In this document: one piece after another, positions 54,249-62,245 of the stretch
Numbering within the stretch: position 1 is the stretch's first letter
Layout: each line of letters begins with the position of its first letter
From: Lachnospiraceae bacterium
GTDB taxonomy: Bacteria > Bacillota > Clostridia > Lachnospirales > Lachnospiraceae
Direction of reading: 5' to 3'
Length of the DNA: 64,000 nucleotides
NCBI GenBank assembly: GCA_017411305.1
Contig: JAFQQI010000105.1
Coordinates: 85,991-149,990, forward strand
The notes under the pieces: generated by a model
Told to the model about the DNA's origin: nothing
Databases searched by the model: none
The model's input: the letters and a program-made list of their open reading frames with translations, nothing else
Made by a program: the position numbers and the translations under genes

Positions 54249-55253
54249 TTACATTTCTCTATTATTGTAATACTCCAAAAACCACTCAGCAAACTTAGAA
54301 AGCCCCTCTTCAATGGTTGTGGCCGGTTTAAAGCCGAAATCCTTCATCAGTTCGCTGACATCCGCGTAGGTTTCATATACATCGCCGGGCTGCATGGGCA
54401 GAAATTCCTTCTTTGCTTCTCTTCCGAGACATCTTTCCAATGTAGCGATGTAATCCATCAGCTTCTCTGGCTGATTGTTTCCGATATTGTATATTTTGTA
54501 ATATGCATCATTTTCATCTGTCGCCGGCGGATTGCACAGGATATTCTCGATTCCGGTTACAATATCATCCACATAGGTAAAGTCACGTCGCATATCACCG
54601 TTATTATAGATTTGAATCGGTTCCCCCTTCATAATCTTTTTGGCGAATTTAAAGTATGCCATATCCGGTCTTCCCATAGGACCGTAAACCGTAAAGAAGC
54701 GAAGGCCCGTAAGAGGAATCTTGTAAAGCTTACTGTAAGAATAAGCCATCAGCTCGTTGGACTTCTTGGTAGCCGCATATAAACTTACCGGCTTATCCAC
54801 CTGGTCTTCTGTGGAAAAGGGCACCTTCTTATTGCCGCCGTATACAGAACTGGACGATGCAAATACCAGATGCTCCACAGGGAAATGTCTGCAGGCCTCC
54901 AATATATTAAAAAAGCCCACCAAATTTGACTGAATATAGGCATCAGGGTTATCAATGCTGTAACGCACCCCTGCCTGTGCTGCCAAATTCACTACCACCT
55001 GCGGCTTATATTCTTCAAATACACGAAACATTTCATCTTTATCCGCAATGTCTGCCTTTATGAACCTATAATTTTCAAATTCTTTTAATATGGCAAGTCT
55101 GTCTTCCTTCAGGGAAACCTCATAATAATCGTTCATATTGTCAATACCGATTACCTTCGCTCCCTTTTCCAAAAGGGCCTTTGACAGAAAAAAGCCGATA
55201 AATCCGGCGCCGCCGGTTACTAAATAAGTTTTATTCACATCTAATGCTTTCAT
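54249..55253 (-). CDS. NAD-dependent nucleotide-sugar epimerase, UDP-glucuronate 4-epimerase-like
   Basis: 334 aa. YLVTGGAGFIGFFLSKALLE binds NAD; NLAAQAGVRYSIDNPDAYI is the block typical of UDP-glucuronate 4-epimerases; SSSSVYGGNKKVPF and YAATKKSNELMAYSYS hold the catalytic Ser and Tyr-x3-Lys; GLRFFTVYGPMGRPDMA is also characteristic. Makes UDP-galacturonate if the assignment is right. The ATG at 55253 follows GAGG by 8 nt; the longer frame begins with GTG. Divergent to the GT2 at 55392. Confidence 0.9.
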   Translation of the reverse strand: MKALDVNKTYLVTGGAGFIGFFLSKALLEKGAKVIGIDNMNDYYEVSLKEDRLAILKEFENYRFIKADIADKDEMFRVFEEYKPQVVVNLAAQAGVRYSIDNPDAYIQSNLVGFFNILEACRHFPVEHLVFASSSSVYGGNKKVPFSTEDQVDKPVSLYAATKKSNELMAYSYSKLYKIPLTGLRFFTVYGPMGRPDMAYFKFAKKIMKGEPIQIYNNGDMRRDFTYVDDIVTGIENILCNPPATDENDAYYKIYNIGNNQPEKLMDYIATLERCLGREAKKEFLPMQPGDVYETYADVSELMKDFGFKPATTIEEGLSKFAEWFLEYYNNREM

Positions 55254-55326
55254 ATCCACTACCTCTCATTCCTTTAGTATTTTAGCATACCGACACCTTC
55301 TTGACCATAATTTCCGTGCAAAAACA

Positions 55327-55355
55327 TTGCCAAACATTTTTTTCTCATATATACT
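55327..55355 (+). promoter_or_regulatory. Promoter of the GtrB-like gene
   Basis: TTGCCA (55327-55332), a 17-bp spacer and TATACT (55350-55355). Confidence 0.65.
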
Positions 55356-55391
55356 TAGTATGTGGTTAAAAACAACATAAGGGGCATCTAT

Positions 55392-56321
55392 ATGCAAAAC
55401 GATAAATTACTTTCTGTGATTATTCCGGCTTACAATGAGCAGGATATGATTTCCAAAACTTTTCATACGGTAAAAGAGATTCTTGATGGGGCAAATATCC
55501 CCTTTGAATTACTATTTGTAGATGACGGTTCCAAGGATATGACTTACGCCAATATTTCAGAACTGTCCAAATCCCATAGCGAAATCCGCGGTATTTCCTT
55601 TTCCAGAAACTTTGGGAAAGAATCTGCTATTTTTGCCGGACTCGAGAATGCATCCGGAGCATGTTGCGTTATTATGGACTGTGATCTCCAACACCCGCCG
55701 GCAACCATCGTGGAAATGTACCGTTTCTGGGAGCAGGGCTATGAAGTGGTGGAAGGTGTCAAAGCTTCCCGCGGAAAGGAATCTGCTTTTCACAAGCTTT
55801 GTGCCAACAGCTTTTACGGTATCATCAGCAAGGTAACCGATATTGATATGGCTAATGCTTCCGACTTTAAGCTTCTTGACAGACGAGCCATGGATGCGCT
55901 TTTGCTTATGCCGGAACGGGCACCATTCTTCCGCGCACTTTCTTCCTGGATTGGTTTTAAAACCACCTCTGTTTCCTTTGAGGTTCAGGAGCGGACCGTA
56001 GGAGACTCCAAATGGTCTATGTGGAGCCTTACCAAATACGCCATCCGGAATATTACTTCCTTCTCCGGTGCACCTATGCAGTTTGTCACCTTTATGGGAT
56101 GGATTATGTTGCTGTTTTCTGTTATATTTGCAGCCCATTCTCTGTACCGGTATTTTACCGGCACAGCGCTGGAAGGTTTCACCACTGTTATTCTCCTGCA
56201 GCTGATTATTGGCAGTGTACTTATGATCAGCCTCGGTGTGATTGGACATTATATTTCCAGAATTTATGATGAAATTAAAGGAAGACCCAGATATCTGATT
56301 AGCAAAAGGTGCGGCTATTAA
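55392..56321 (+). CDS. GT2 polyprenyl-phosphate sugar transferase (GtrB/DPM1-like)
   Basis: 309 aa. LLSVIIPAYNEQDMISK, LFVDDGSKDMTYANI and VIMDCDLQHPPATIVEM are the nucleotide and metal sites. GDSKWSMWSLTKYAIRNI precedes two C-terminal membrane segments (about 220-245 and 258-282). Full family length. It would charge the lipid carrier for the GT39-like enzymes nearby. The ATG at 55392 follows AAGGGG by 8 nt; the upstream in-frame ATG lies too near the promoter. Confidence 0.92.
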   Translation: MQNDKLLSVIIPAYNEQDMISKTFHTVKEILDGANIPFELLFVDDGSKDMTYANISELSKSHSEIRGISFSRNFGKESAIFAGLENASGACCVIMDCDLQHPPATIVEMYRFWEQGYEVVEGVKASRGKESAFHKLCANSFYGIISKVTDIDMANASDFKLLDRRAMDALLLMPERAPFFRALSSWIGFKTTSVSFEVQERTVGDSKWSMWSLTKYAIRNITSFSGAPMQFVTFMGWIMLLFSVIFAAHSLYRYFTGTALEGFTTVILLQLIIGSVLMISLGVIGHYISRIYDEIKGRPRYLISKRCGY

Positions 56322-56335
56322 TATGCCGCACCTTT
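56305..56335. terminator. Bidirectional terminator overlapping the GT2 stop codon
   Basis: A perfect 11-bp stem AAAGGTGCGGC (56305-56315) with GCCGCACCTTT (56325-56335); the stop codon of the GT2 lies in the loop. Serves the convergent LytTR gene too. Confidence 0.9.
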
Positions 56336-56336
56336 C

Positions 56337-57062
56337 TTACTCTTCCTCTATTCCTTCATAATCATATATTTTCAGTTTCTCCCAGACATACTTCTGGTAC
56401 TTCCTGCTGGGAGTAATCATCTTTTTATTACACAAGTAAATCTTTTTCCTGTCCACATTATCAATATGTCTGATATTTATCAAATAGCTGGTATGGATTC
56501 GCAAAAATCCGTAAACAGACAAATATCTCTCAATATCATCCATCTTTCCCCGGATACACTTCTTTTCCCCATCTGTAGAGAAAATATCGATGTAATGCCC
56601 GTTTGAATAAAAATAAATAATTTCATCCGGCATATATACGTGGCGCTTCCGTCCTTCTGCAACAACTACAAACTCCGGCATAGAATCCAATTTTTCTCTG
56701 TATCTGCGCAGCGCTTTAGGTAAATCTGTTTCCAAGCTGCTCTTTCTGATAAATGCAACAGGCCCGGTTCCTATGGCATCAAATACCTTATCTTCCTCAT
56801 CCGATACATACATCAGTTGCAAATAGCGCAAAGAGGGTGCCTGCATTTTGACCCATTCAATGCCGTCCTCAAAAGGGGCCTCAAAGGTAGTATCCATCAT
56901 CAACAAATCAAAGGGCAGTTCATTCTCCTCTAACTCCCTAGGCGTACTATATCCGTTAATGCACATTTCAAAATCATATTCTTTTGCCAGACGGCTTAAT
57001 TTCTCAAGCATCATCCCACGGAATGCTGCATCTTTATCTAATATTGCTACTGTAATCTTCAT
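56337..57062 (-). CDS. LytTR-type response regulator
   Basis: 241 aa. A receiver domain (about 1-120) with acidic residues Asp9 and Asp11, phospho-acceptor Asp57 (LLMMDTT) and Lys in FIRKSS, then a LytTR DNA-binding domain (about 130-235) with YMPDEIIYFYSNGHYIDIF and FLRIHTSYLINIRHI. No kinase is next to it. It is co-transcribed with the XRE gene 22 bp upstream. The promoter of that pair carries LytTR-type boxes, so it may regulate itself or answer the Agr kinase. Confidence 0.92.
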   Translation of the reverse strand: MKITVAILDKDAAFRGMMLEKLSRLAKEYDFEMCINGYSTPRELEENELPFDLLMMDTTFEAPFEDGIEWVKMQAPSLRYLQLMYVSDEEDKVFDAIGTGPVAFIRKSSLETDLPKALRRYREKLDSMPEFVVVAEGRKRHVYMPDEIIYFYSNGHYIDIFSTDGEKKCIRGKMDDIERYLSVYGFLRIHTSYLINIRHIDNVDRKKIYLCNKKMITPSRKYQKYVWEKLKIYDYEGIEEE

Positions 57063-57084
57063 GCCTGTTCCCCCACATTGCCAT

Positions 57085-57408
57085 CTAAATGCACAGCTTC
57101 TGAATTGACTTCAAAATTTCTCTGACCTGCTCAAGCTGCTGCGGATTAAGGCTTGCCAAAATCTCCATAATATCGTCAGTTGCCTTATTCTCTGCTTCAC
57201 GCCCAAGCATGACATAATCACTGCTGACGGATACCGCCTGTGCGATTTTCACCAGTGTTTCTGCCGAAAATCCTTTTCTGCCCATTTCAATTTCATAAAG
57301 GAACTTAGCCGAAATACCAACCTTCTCTGCAAATGCATCACGGGTATAATTGCTGTTTTCTCTTAAGTACTTAATTCTCTCGCCGATGGCTTTCTCTTTC
57401 TGTATCAT
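57085..57408 (-). CDS. XRE-family helix-turn-helix regulator
   Basis: 107 aa. The HTH covers about 8-65: IGERIKYLRENSNYTRDAFA, then KVGISAKFLYEIEMGRKGFS. The C-terminal part (MEILASLNPQQLEQVREIL) is helical, probably for dimerisation. It begins the XRE-LytTR operon, divergent from agrBD over 293 bp. Confidence 0.9.
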   Translation of the reverse strand: MIQKEKAIGERIKYLRENSNYTRDAFAEKVGISAKFLYEIEMGRKGFSAETLVKIAQAVSVSSDYVMLGREAENKATDDIMEILASLNPQQLEQVREILKSIQKLCI

Positions 57409-57506
57409 GCTACTTATCCCCTTTTACCAAATTTTACATTTTTTCTGCCCGGATACAAACGGTCTATAGTTCCTTCTTTCTATACCTATTGTTCCTATAA
57501 AAATGT

Positions 57507-57574
57507 ATTATCCCATATTCTTCCGAAAGAGCATCTTAATTTTTCTGAATTGTTCTATTTTCTTTCTGAATGGT
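57507..57574 (-). promoter_or_regulatory. Putative LytTR-controlled promoter of the XRE-LytTR operon
   Basis: On the minus strand two boxes, ACCATTCAG (57574-57566) and ACAATTCAG (57553-57545), are exactly 21 bp apart. A -10-like GATAAT (57512-57507) begins 32 bp after the second box, and no good -35 is present. The boxes closely resemble known ComE/BlpR-type LytTR sites. Boxes and spacing are seen; the regulator is inferred. Confidence 0.65.
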
Positions 57575-57603
57575 GCTTTTACCTCATTATTTTCCCGTTT
57601 AGT

Positions 57604-57671
57604 TGCATTCTTTCAAGATTCTGACACATTCAGTCAATCCCGTAAGAATGCCGTTTTTTTGCCCCTATAAT
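57604..57671 (+). promoter_or_regulatory. Putative LytTR-controlled promoter of agrBD
   Basis: On the plus strand TGCATTCTT (57604-57612) and CACATTCAG (57625-57633), again 21 bp apart, with a perfect TATAAT (57666-57671) 32 bp after the second box and no -35. The geometry equals that of the divergent promoter, though the first box is weaker (CATTC core only). Confidence 0.58.
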
Positions 57672-57701
57672 ACACCTATACAGGAGCAAAAGAGGAAACA
57701 C

Positions 57702-58244
57702 ATGAAAGACTTTTTAAAGAAGAATTACAACTTTACAGATTATCAGATTGCTCAACTAGGTTACTTATTTAAAACTCTATTAGGTGAACTTAGCAAAATG
57801 GTAATTATGGGAGTGCTTTTCAGAAAAGAGTTGCCACTCTATTTTGCGGCAATTATCATGCTTCTGCTGATGCGCACCAGCACAGGCGGTCTGCATTGCA
57901 AGACTTATTTCACCTGTTTATTGTCCTCCTGCGCTTATATATTCGTTTGCATCAAACTGTTACCCATGATTCCCCTTCCAATCGTCGTGCAAATCATATC
58001 CTTACCGATTTGTCTGTACATCAATTACAAGTGGGGTCCCGTAACTTCTGATATTCATATGCCTTTGACAGAAGAACAGAAAAAAAGAGGACGCATCCGC
58101 GCCCTCCTGATTATCTATATTTTCGCTATTGTAATGAGCATAATCCCTGATAACAAATATCTTATCGTTTGTTACTGGGTTATCATCGTACACTCGCTGC
58201 AGCTTGTGTACGCCAAAATCTTAAAGAAAGGAGTACAGAAATGA
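57702..58244 (+). CDS. agrB: AgrB-like autoinducer peptide protease/exporter
   Basis: 180-aa membrane cysteine protease that cuts and cyclises the AgrD precursor. Six hydrophobic segments. The catalytic pair is His65 and Cys72 in TGGLHCKTYFTC, with the same 7-residue spacing as in Staphylococcus AgrB. KKRGRIRALLIIYIF leads the last segments. The ATG at 57702 follows AGAGG by 8 nt; the frame upstream overlaps the promoter. Stop and agrD start overlap as ATGA, so the pair is translationally coupled. Confidence 0.93.
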   Translation: MKDFLKKNYNFTDYQIAQLGYLFKTLLGELSKMVIMGVLFRKELPLYFAAIIMLLLMRTSTGGLHCKTYFTCLLSSCAYIFVCIKLLPMIPLPIVVQIISLPICLYINYKWGPVTSDIHMPLTEEQKKRGRIRALLIIYIFAIVMSIIPDNKYLIVCYWVIIVHSLQLVYAKILKKGVQK

Positions 58245-58369
58245 AGCAGAAATTAATTGCATGGACAAAACCTATGCTGTGTGCTTGTATGGCATTTTCT
58301 TGGTTTATTGGTTGCGATATACCTAGCATGGTTTTTTTAGGTGAGTACCCTTACCCTTCAGAAGAATAG
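58241..58369 (+). CDS. agrD: AgrD-like cyclic autoinducer peptide precursor
   Basis: 42 aa, with GGAG 8 nt before the ATG. Layout: an amphipathic leader (KLIAWTKPMLCACMAFSWFIG), a core starting at Cys25 (CDIPSMVFLG), and a short acidic, Pro-containing tail (EYPYPSEE), the order expected of AgrD. If cut before the EYPYP tail, the ring would be larger than the usual five residues. Two additional Cys (14 and 16) are in the leader. Mature boundaries are inferred. Confidence 0.82.
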   Translation: MKQKLIAWTKPMLCACMAFSWFIGCDIPSMVFLGEYPYPSEE

Positions 58370-58379
58370 GCTATAAACA

Positions 58380-58405
58380 AAGTCCCTTTATATTTAAAGG
58401 GGCTT
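58380..58405. terminator. Terminator of agrBD
   Basis: Stem AAGTCCCTTTA (58380-58390) with TAAAGGGGCTT (58395-58405), one G-T pair, 4-nt loop, then a T-rich stretch. It overlaps the end of the convergent kinase gene. Confidence 0.8.
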
Positions 58406-59665
58406 ATTTATAATTATTGTAAAATGAAGCCTATCAGCAGTTTCTGTTTTCTTAATCGAGGTCTCCAATACAAGTTTGTATTCTTCACAAATTCTATTTA
58501 CATTATATAAACCGTATCCATGATTTCCATTTTTCTTACTATAACCTTTTTTAAAAAAATTCTGCACCTGTTCATATGTAATACCTTTGCACTCATTGCT
58601 AACATCAATAGTTATTTCATATTGATTTTCCATCATTATTACTTTCAATTTATTGAAATCCGGCGTTCTTTCCAGTGCTTCTATTGCATTATTTAAAAGG
58701 TTACCCAGTATTTCTATAACTTTATATATTGGCACATTGCTTTCAACATTTCCTATCTTAACCTTATACTCAACATCAATCCCTAATTTTTCTGCTTCAG
58801 AAAATTTACCATACAAAAATCCCAAAACGATAGGATTGCCTTTTGACAATAATTTATTGAAAGAATTCGCTTGCACTATATCTTTACAATATTTCTTTTG
58901 TGCTTCCACTAACGCATCATAAGTATGATGTAGGTAATGTTGGCTGTATATCGTATTAATGTGATTATCAAATTCGTGTTGACGCATGCAAATGTCTTCT
59001 ATTAAGCTTTGAAATGATTTTTCGTATAACTTATATACTCGTAGTTCTCGCTCTGCCTGCCTTGCTCTTAATTTGTGTTTTCCAATATCAACGCCTGTAA
59101 CTAATATAAGAATAACGCCAACTATCAGAATGGCATAATATGCCACATCAAGTCCTTCATCTTTTTTATAGTTCAATAAGCAAAATATTACGCTGACAAT
59201 AATAACAAGTAGCGATAACACAATAATTTTTTCATTGCTTTGTAAAGCAAGTGAAATTTTATAAATCTTAATTCTACTTACAAAAATTTTAATAATAATA
59301 AGCAACATTGCATTTATTATTAATGAATCTATCGCCGCCACTCTATTAAAAAAATTCAAGCTATAAAAGCATAACATCAGTGTCGTCTGTATGATACCTG
59401 TAATCATTATACAAATAACACAATTTATAACCGCTACTCGTAAACTCATTTCAAATTTATATAAACAATAAATAATAATAGCTACATATATCAGCCATGT
59501 CCACTGCCTATCTATTTGAAAAAAATATATTGCTTGCATCAAAATCACTTCAACAAACATTATACCGCATGTAATCACATCATATTTAATATTCCTTCGA
59601 TATAAATAATGTAAACAACTAATAAACGCCCATATTTCCAACAAATTACCTAAACTAACTACCAT
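58394..59665 (-). CDS. agrC: AgrC-like sensor histidine kinase (GHKL type)
   Basis: 423 aa. About six membrane segments (1-200), a coiled linker, the phospho-acceptor His in MRQHEFDNHINTIY, and a GHKL ATPase domain with N-box EILGNLLNNAIEAL and G-box KKNGNHGYGLYNVNRI. It senses the mature AgrD peptide in this kind of system. The ATG at 59665 follows GGAG by 8 nt; the longer frame uses TTG. It overlaps the upstream regulator gene by 11 bp. Confidence 0.9.
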   Translation of the reverse strand: MVVSLGNLLEIWAFISCLHYLYRRNIKYDVITCGIMFVEVILMQAIYFFQIDRQWTWLIYVAIIIYCLYKFEMSLRVAVINCVICIMITGIIQTTLMLCFYSLNFFNRVAAIDSLIINAMLLIIIKIFVSRIKIYKISLALQSNEKIIVLSLLVIIVSVIFCLLNYKKDEGLDVAYYAILIVGVILILVTGVDIGKHKLRARQAERELRVYKLYEKSFQSLIEDICMRQHEFDNHINTIYSQHYLHHTYDALVEAQKKYCKDIVQANSFNKLLSKGNPIVLGFLYGKFSEAEKLGIDVEYKVKIGNVESNVPIYKVIEILGNLLNNAIEALERTPDFNKLKVIMMENQYEITIDVSNECKGITYEQVQNFFKKGYSKKNGNHGYGLYNVNRICEEYKLVLETSIKKTETADRLHFTIIINKPL

Positions 59666-60389
59666 TTCCAAACTCCGTTGCTATCTTTTTCTTATAAGTA
59701 ACGCCGATATCCACCCGGCCCAGATTATCTTTAAACACAATATACTTATTTTGAATATCAATGCTTTCGACATAGTCTTTATTTACTATAGTGCTTCTGT
59801 TACATTGCACCAGCGGTCCTACGTCAGATTCTTCCATGATTTGCTTACATGTGACATAGGGAAACTCCGGGACAGAACCGTTTTTCAGATGAATGTGCAT
59901 GATATGCTTGATACTTTCCATATACACAATCTCTTCCACTCTGATAGGATACCAGATACCATCCTTCCGAAAAGACAGGGACACCTCCTTTTCTCTCATC
60001 GTAGTATTATTCAGTGCTCTTTCTACCAGCCTCATGATTTGCTTTGGGTCAAACGGCTTCTCAATATAACCGATACAATTCAAATCCGTATAAGCATACA
60101 TAGTTGGGTCTTCCAGTGAGGTCACAAATATTACCGGTGTAAACATATACTTCGGCACCTTACGGAAGCTTTCTACCAGATGAATACCCGAAACATCTCC
60201 CGGCCGGCTTGTATCCAAAATAATATCTGCCAACAACACATCAATCGTCTTTTCCATGAAAATTTTGTATGCTTGCATGGCGTTGTCTGCGGTATAAATT
60301 TCCGTGTTTTCATTTGTTTTCCAAACCAGCTGCCTTAGCATTTCCAACTGGTCTGCATCGTCTTCAACAATCAGTACTACTTTTTTCAT
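59655..60389 (-). CDS. agrA: AgrA-like LytTR response regulator
   Basis: 244 aa. Receiver domain with Glu9/Asp10/Asp11 and phospho-acceptor Asp55 (VLLADIIL), Lys in GYIEKPFDPKQ, then a LytTR domain (about 145-240) with RVEEIVYMESIKHIMHIHL and VQCNRSTIVNKDYV. It is first gene of the kinase operon. GGGGG precedes the ATG. It is the best candidate to bind the paired boxes upstream of agrB and of the XRE gene. Confidence 0.92.
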   Translation of the reverse strand: MKKVVLIVEDDADQLEMLRQLVWKTNENTEIYTADNAMQAYKIFMEKTIDVLLADIILDTSRPGDVSGIHLVESFRKVPKYMFTPVIFVTSLEDPTMYAYTDLNCIGYIEKPFDPKQIMRLVERALNNTTMREKEVSLSFRKDGIWYPIRVEEIVYMESIKHIMHIHLKNGSVPEFPYVTCKQIMEESDVGPLVQCNRSTIVNKDYVESIDIQNKYIVFKDNLGRVDIGVTYKKKIATEFGNGS

Positions 60390-60425
60390 AATTTCCCCCT
60401 TTATCCTTTGTAAGCCCCTTTGTTC

Positions 60426-60455
60426 ATTATACGGGCAAAATTCCTTCTGTGTCTA
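60426..60455 (-). promoter_or_regulatory. Promoter of agrA-agrC
   Basis: Minus strand TAGACA (60450-60455), an 18-bp spacer and perfect TATAAT (60426-60431). Near-consensus and without CATTCAG boxes, so probably constitutive. Confidence 0.68.
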
Positions 60456-60488
60456 CCAAATATTTCCAATTTTTGCACACACAAAAAA

Positions 60489-60518
60489 AGCCGTTCTATT
60501 TCTTTTGATAGAGCGGCT
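60489..60518 (-). terminator. Terminator of the XRE gene at 60528
   Basis: Stem AGCCGCTCTAT/ATAGAACGGCT (minus strand, one mismatch) with an 8-nt loop, followed by seven T. Confidence 0.88.
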
Positions 60519-60527
60519 CTGATTTTT

Positions 60528-60776
60528 CTATTTGGTTTCGGTTTTGTACAGGTCATAAATGGATACTCCAAATACCTCTGCTAATGTCCAAAGCTCATAA
60601 TCAGCTACCGAACGCTCTTGACGTTCAATTCTGGAAATGGAGCCTCGGCAGATGTATGTTTTTCTTCGCTGTAGCCGCATGGAAAGATCCTGTTGACTCC
60701 AGTTTCTTTCCAGTCGGTATTTCCTTACATTGGCACCTACAACATTCTGTACAAAAGAGTGATCCGGTCTTTCCAT
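60528..60776 (-). CDS. Small XRE-family regulator
   Basis: 82 aa, nearly all helix-turn-helix: VGANVRKYRLERNWSQQDLS, GSISRIERQERSVADYELW, AEVFGVSIYDLY. No effector domain. Transcribed alone and ended by a clear terminator. It lies between the agr locus and the FRG-TPR pair; which of them it controls is unknown. Confidence 0.88.
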   Translation of the reverse strand: MERPDHSFVQNVVGANVRKYRLERNWSQQDLSMRLQRRKTYICRGSISRIERQERSVADYELWTLAEVFGVSIYDLYKTETK

Positions 60777-60918
60777 GTTTTTTCTCCGTCTGTTTAGTGC
60801 AGTCTTTTGTTTTATTCCATTATCATCCTCTTTTCTATATATTTCAAATACTTTTTTATTTTTTTACCCAAATTAACGAAGTGTTCAATAATAAAAATGA
60901 AATATGCGTGTTGCAACA

Positions 60919-62208
60919 TTAATCAATCTCTCGTCCATATATTTGGATGCATCTTTGCCGTCTCCATTCTCTACATTCCGGTAATGTATAAAACTTTCCG
61001 CCAATGGGTTTTAATATCTCTTCCACGTTATCATAACGGTCATTTATTCTTTCCAGCAGTCCTTTATCCATCGGATATTCTACTTCATTAGGCACAATCT
61101 GAATCGGTCTACCTGCTACATTGGTTTTTAGCAACGCCTCGCTGAACAAATCAAAGCTACTGAAAACAGATTTATCAACTTCTTCGTAGACCTCTTTCAC
61201 ATCTTCCTCAGAAAAAACAACAGCGCTTTGAATAAGTCTTAATACATCCAAGGCGTCATTAATTCCCTCATTGGGATATACCTTTTTCCCGCCATCCATC
61301 ATCTCATACACATACTGCGATAGGTCTTCCGATTGCTTAAATCTAAGCTTTTCAAATTTTTCGTTCTGTTGTAAAATCACTTCATTTCTCATAGGGAAAA
61401 CGTAACCACTCTGATGGTGGCAACGCATAAATGGCTGAAAGCCTATTTGAAACGCTATCCCGTCCAAATCTCCCGAATCAATTAAATAAGGCGAGTTTCG
61501 TTTGTCCTTTTCATGCTTACAGCTCCATGTCAAAAAGGAACTGCCATTTAGGAAGTCAATCACCCAGTCGGGAGAATGAAATATCATACCATACTGTGCC
61601 CTATTCGATGTATTTATATCCTTTTTTGTAAGCGGCCTGTAGCTGTCTGTTTCCGGCACATAGGTGCAGGTGGCAAAGAATAATGCCGTTTTGAAGTCAT
61701 TGGTCAAATCAAGCAGATGGGTTTCAAATCCATAATGTTGTGCCAACGCCTTATAATTAATATCACTTAAGGTTGCGTCCCAATAGGGAATCAAATTAAT
61801 CTTCCATATGAATCGCGAGAACTGGTTGATACGCATATTAGCAATGGCACGATAAAGCTCTGCATCTACTTTAGATAATTTATTTAATTTCCGGTTTAAG
61901 CTCGGTATGGATGTCCCAAAATCCTGATTTTCTCCACGGAACAGATGCCTTTTACTTCTGAAGGTAATAATATCTCCATAAGGGAATCTGATTGTAGTAC
62001 CGGCTGTATTCGTTATTCTCGTTTGCTGTATAAAAATAGGACCGCCTTCCCCCGGATGCTTGTCATAATACTCTACTTCATCTTTCACCCTTTGACTCCA
62101 TGCGTCTTCTTCGTCTGCAAGTTTTAAAAGATTTTCAATATCCTGTCTCGTAATGTCATGAATGTGATTGCTGAACGCACCCGGGGAAATCCATCCTCCT
62201 GGTTCCAT
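60919..62208 (-). CDS. FRG-domain protein
   Basis: 429 aa, soluble. The FRG motif appears as HLFRGENQDFGTSIPSLNRK near residue 85, followed by LAQHYGFETHLLDLTNDFKTALFFA, the second signature of this family. No signal peptide or membrane segment. The ATG at 62208 follows GAGGGG by 6 nt. FRG proteins are accessory, mobile-type genes; their activity is not established. It is co-transcribed with the TPR gene upstream. Confidence 0.88.
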   Translation of the reverse strand: MEPGGWISPGAFSNHIHDITRQDIENLLKLADEEDAWSQRVKDEVEYYDKHPGEGGPIFIQQTRITNTAGTTIRFPYGDIITFRSKRHLFRGENQDFGTSIPSLNRKLNKLSKVDAELYRAIANMRINQFSRFIWKINLIPYWDATLSDINYKALAQHYGFETHLLDLTNDFKTALFFATCTYVPETDSYRPLTKKDINTSNRAQYGMIFHSPDWVIDFLNGSSFLTWSCKHEKDKRNSPYLIDSGDLDGIAFQIGFQPFMRCHHQSGYVFPMRNEVILQQNEKFEKLRFKQSEDLSQYVYEMMDGGKKVYPNEGINDALDVLRLIQSAVVFSEEDVKEVYEEVDKSVFSSFDLFSEALLKTNVAGRPIQIVPNEVEYPMDKGLLERINDRYDNVEEILKPIGGKFYTLPECREWRRQRCIQIYGREID

Positions 62209-62245
62209 ACAATTCCCCTCTTTCATTATTCTTTTTTGGCATAAA

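Noticed and set aside
55557-56249. 230-codon minus-strand ORF opposite the GtrB-like gene
   Set aside because: No family features; the opposite strand encodes a complete GT2 with a promoter and ribosome binding site.
58169-58240. Longer form of AgrD starting inside agrB
   Set aside because: The ATG at 58241 has a good ribosome binding site and gives a normal AgrD layout; the upstream part would overlap agrB by 72 bp.
60584-60922. 112-codon plus-strand ORF over the XRE gene
   Set aside because: Antisense of a clear XRE regulator with a matching terminator; no family features.
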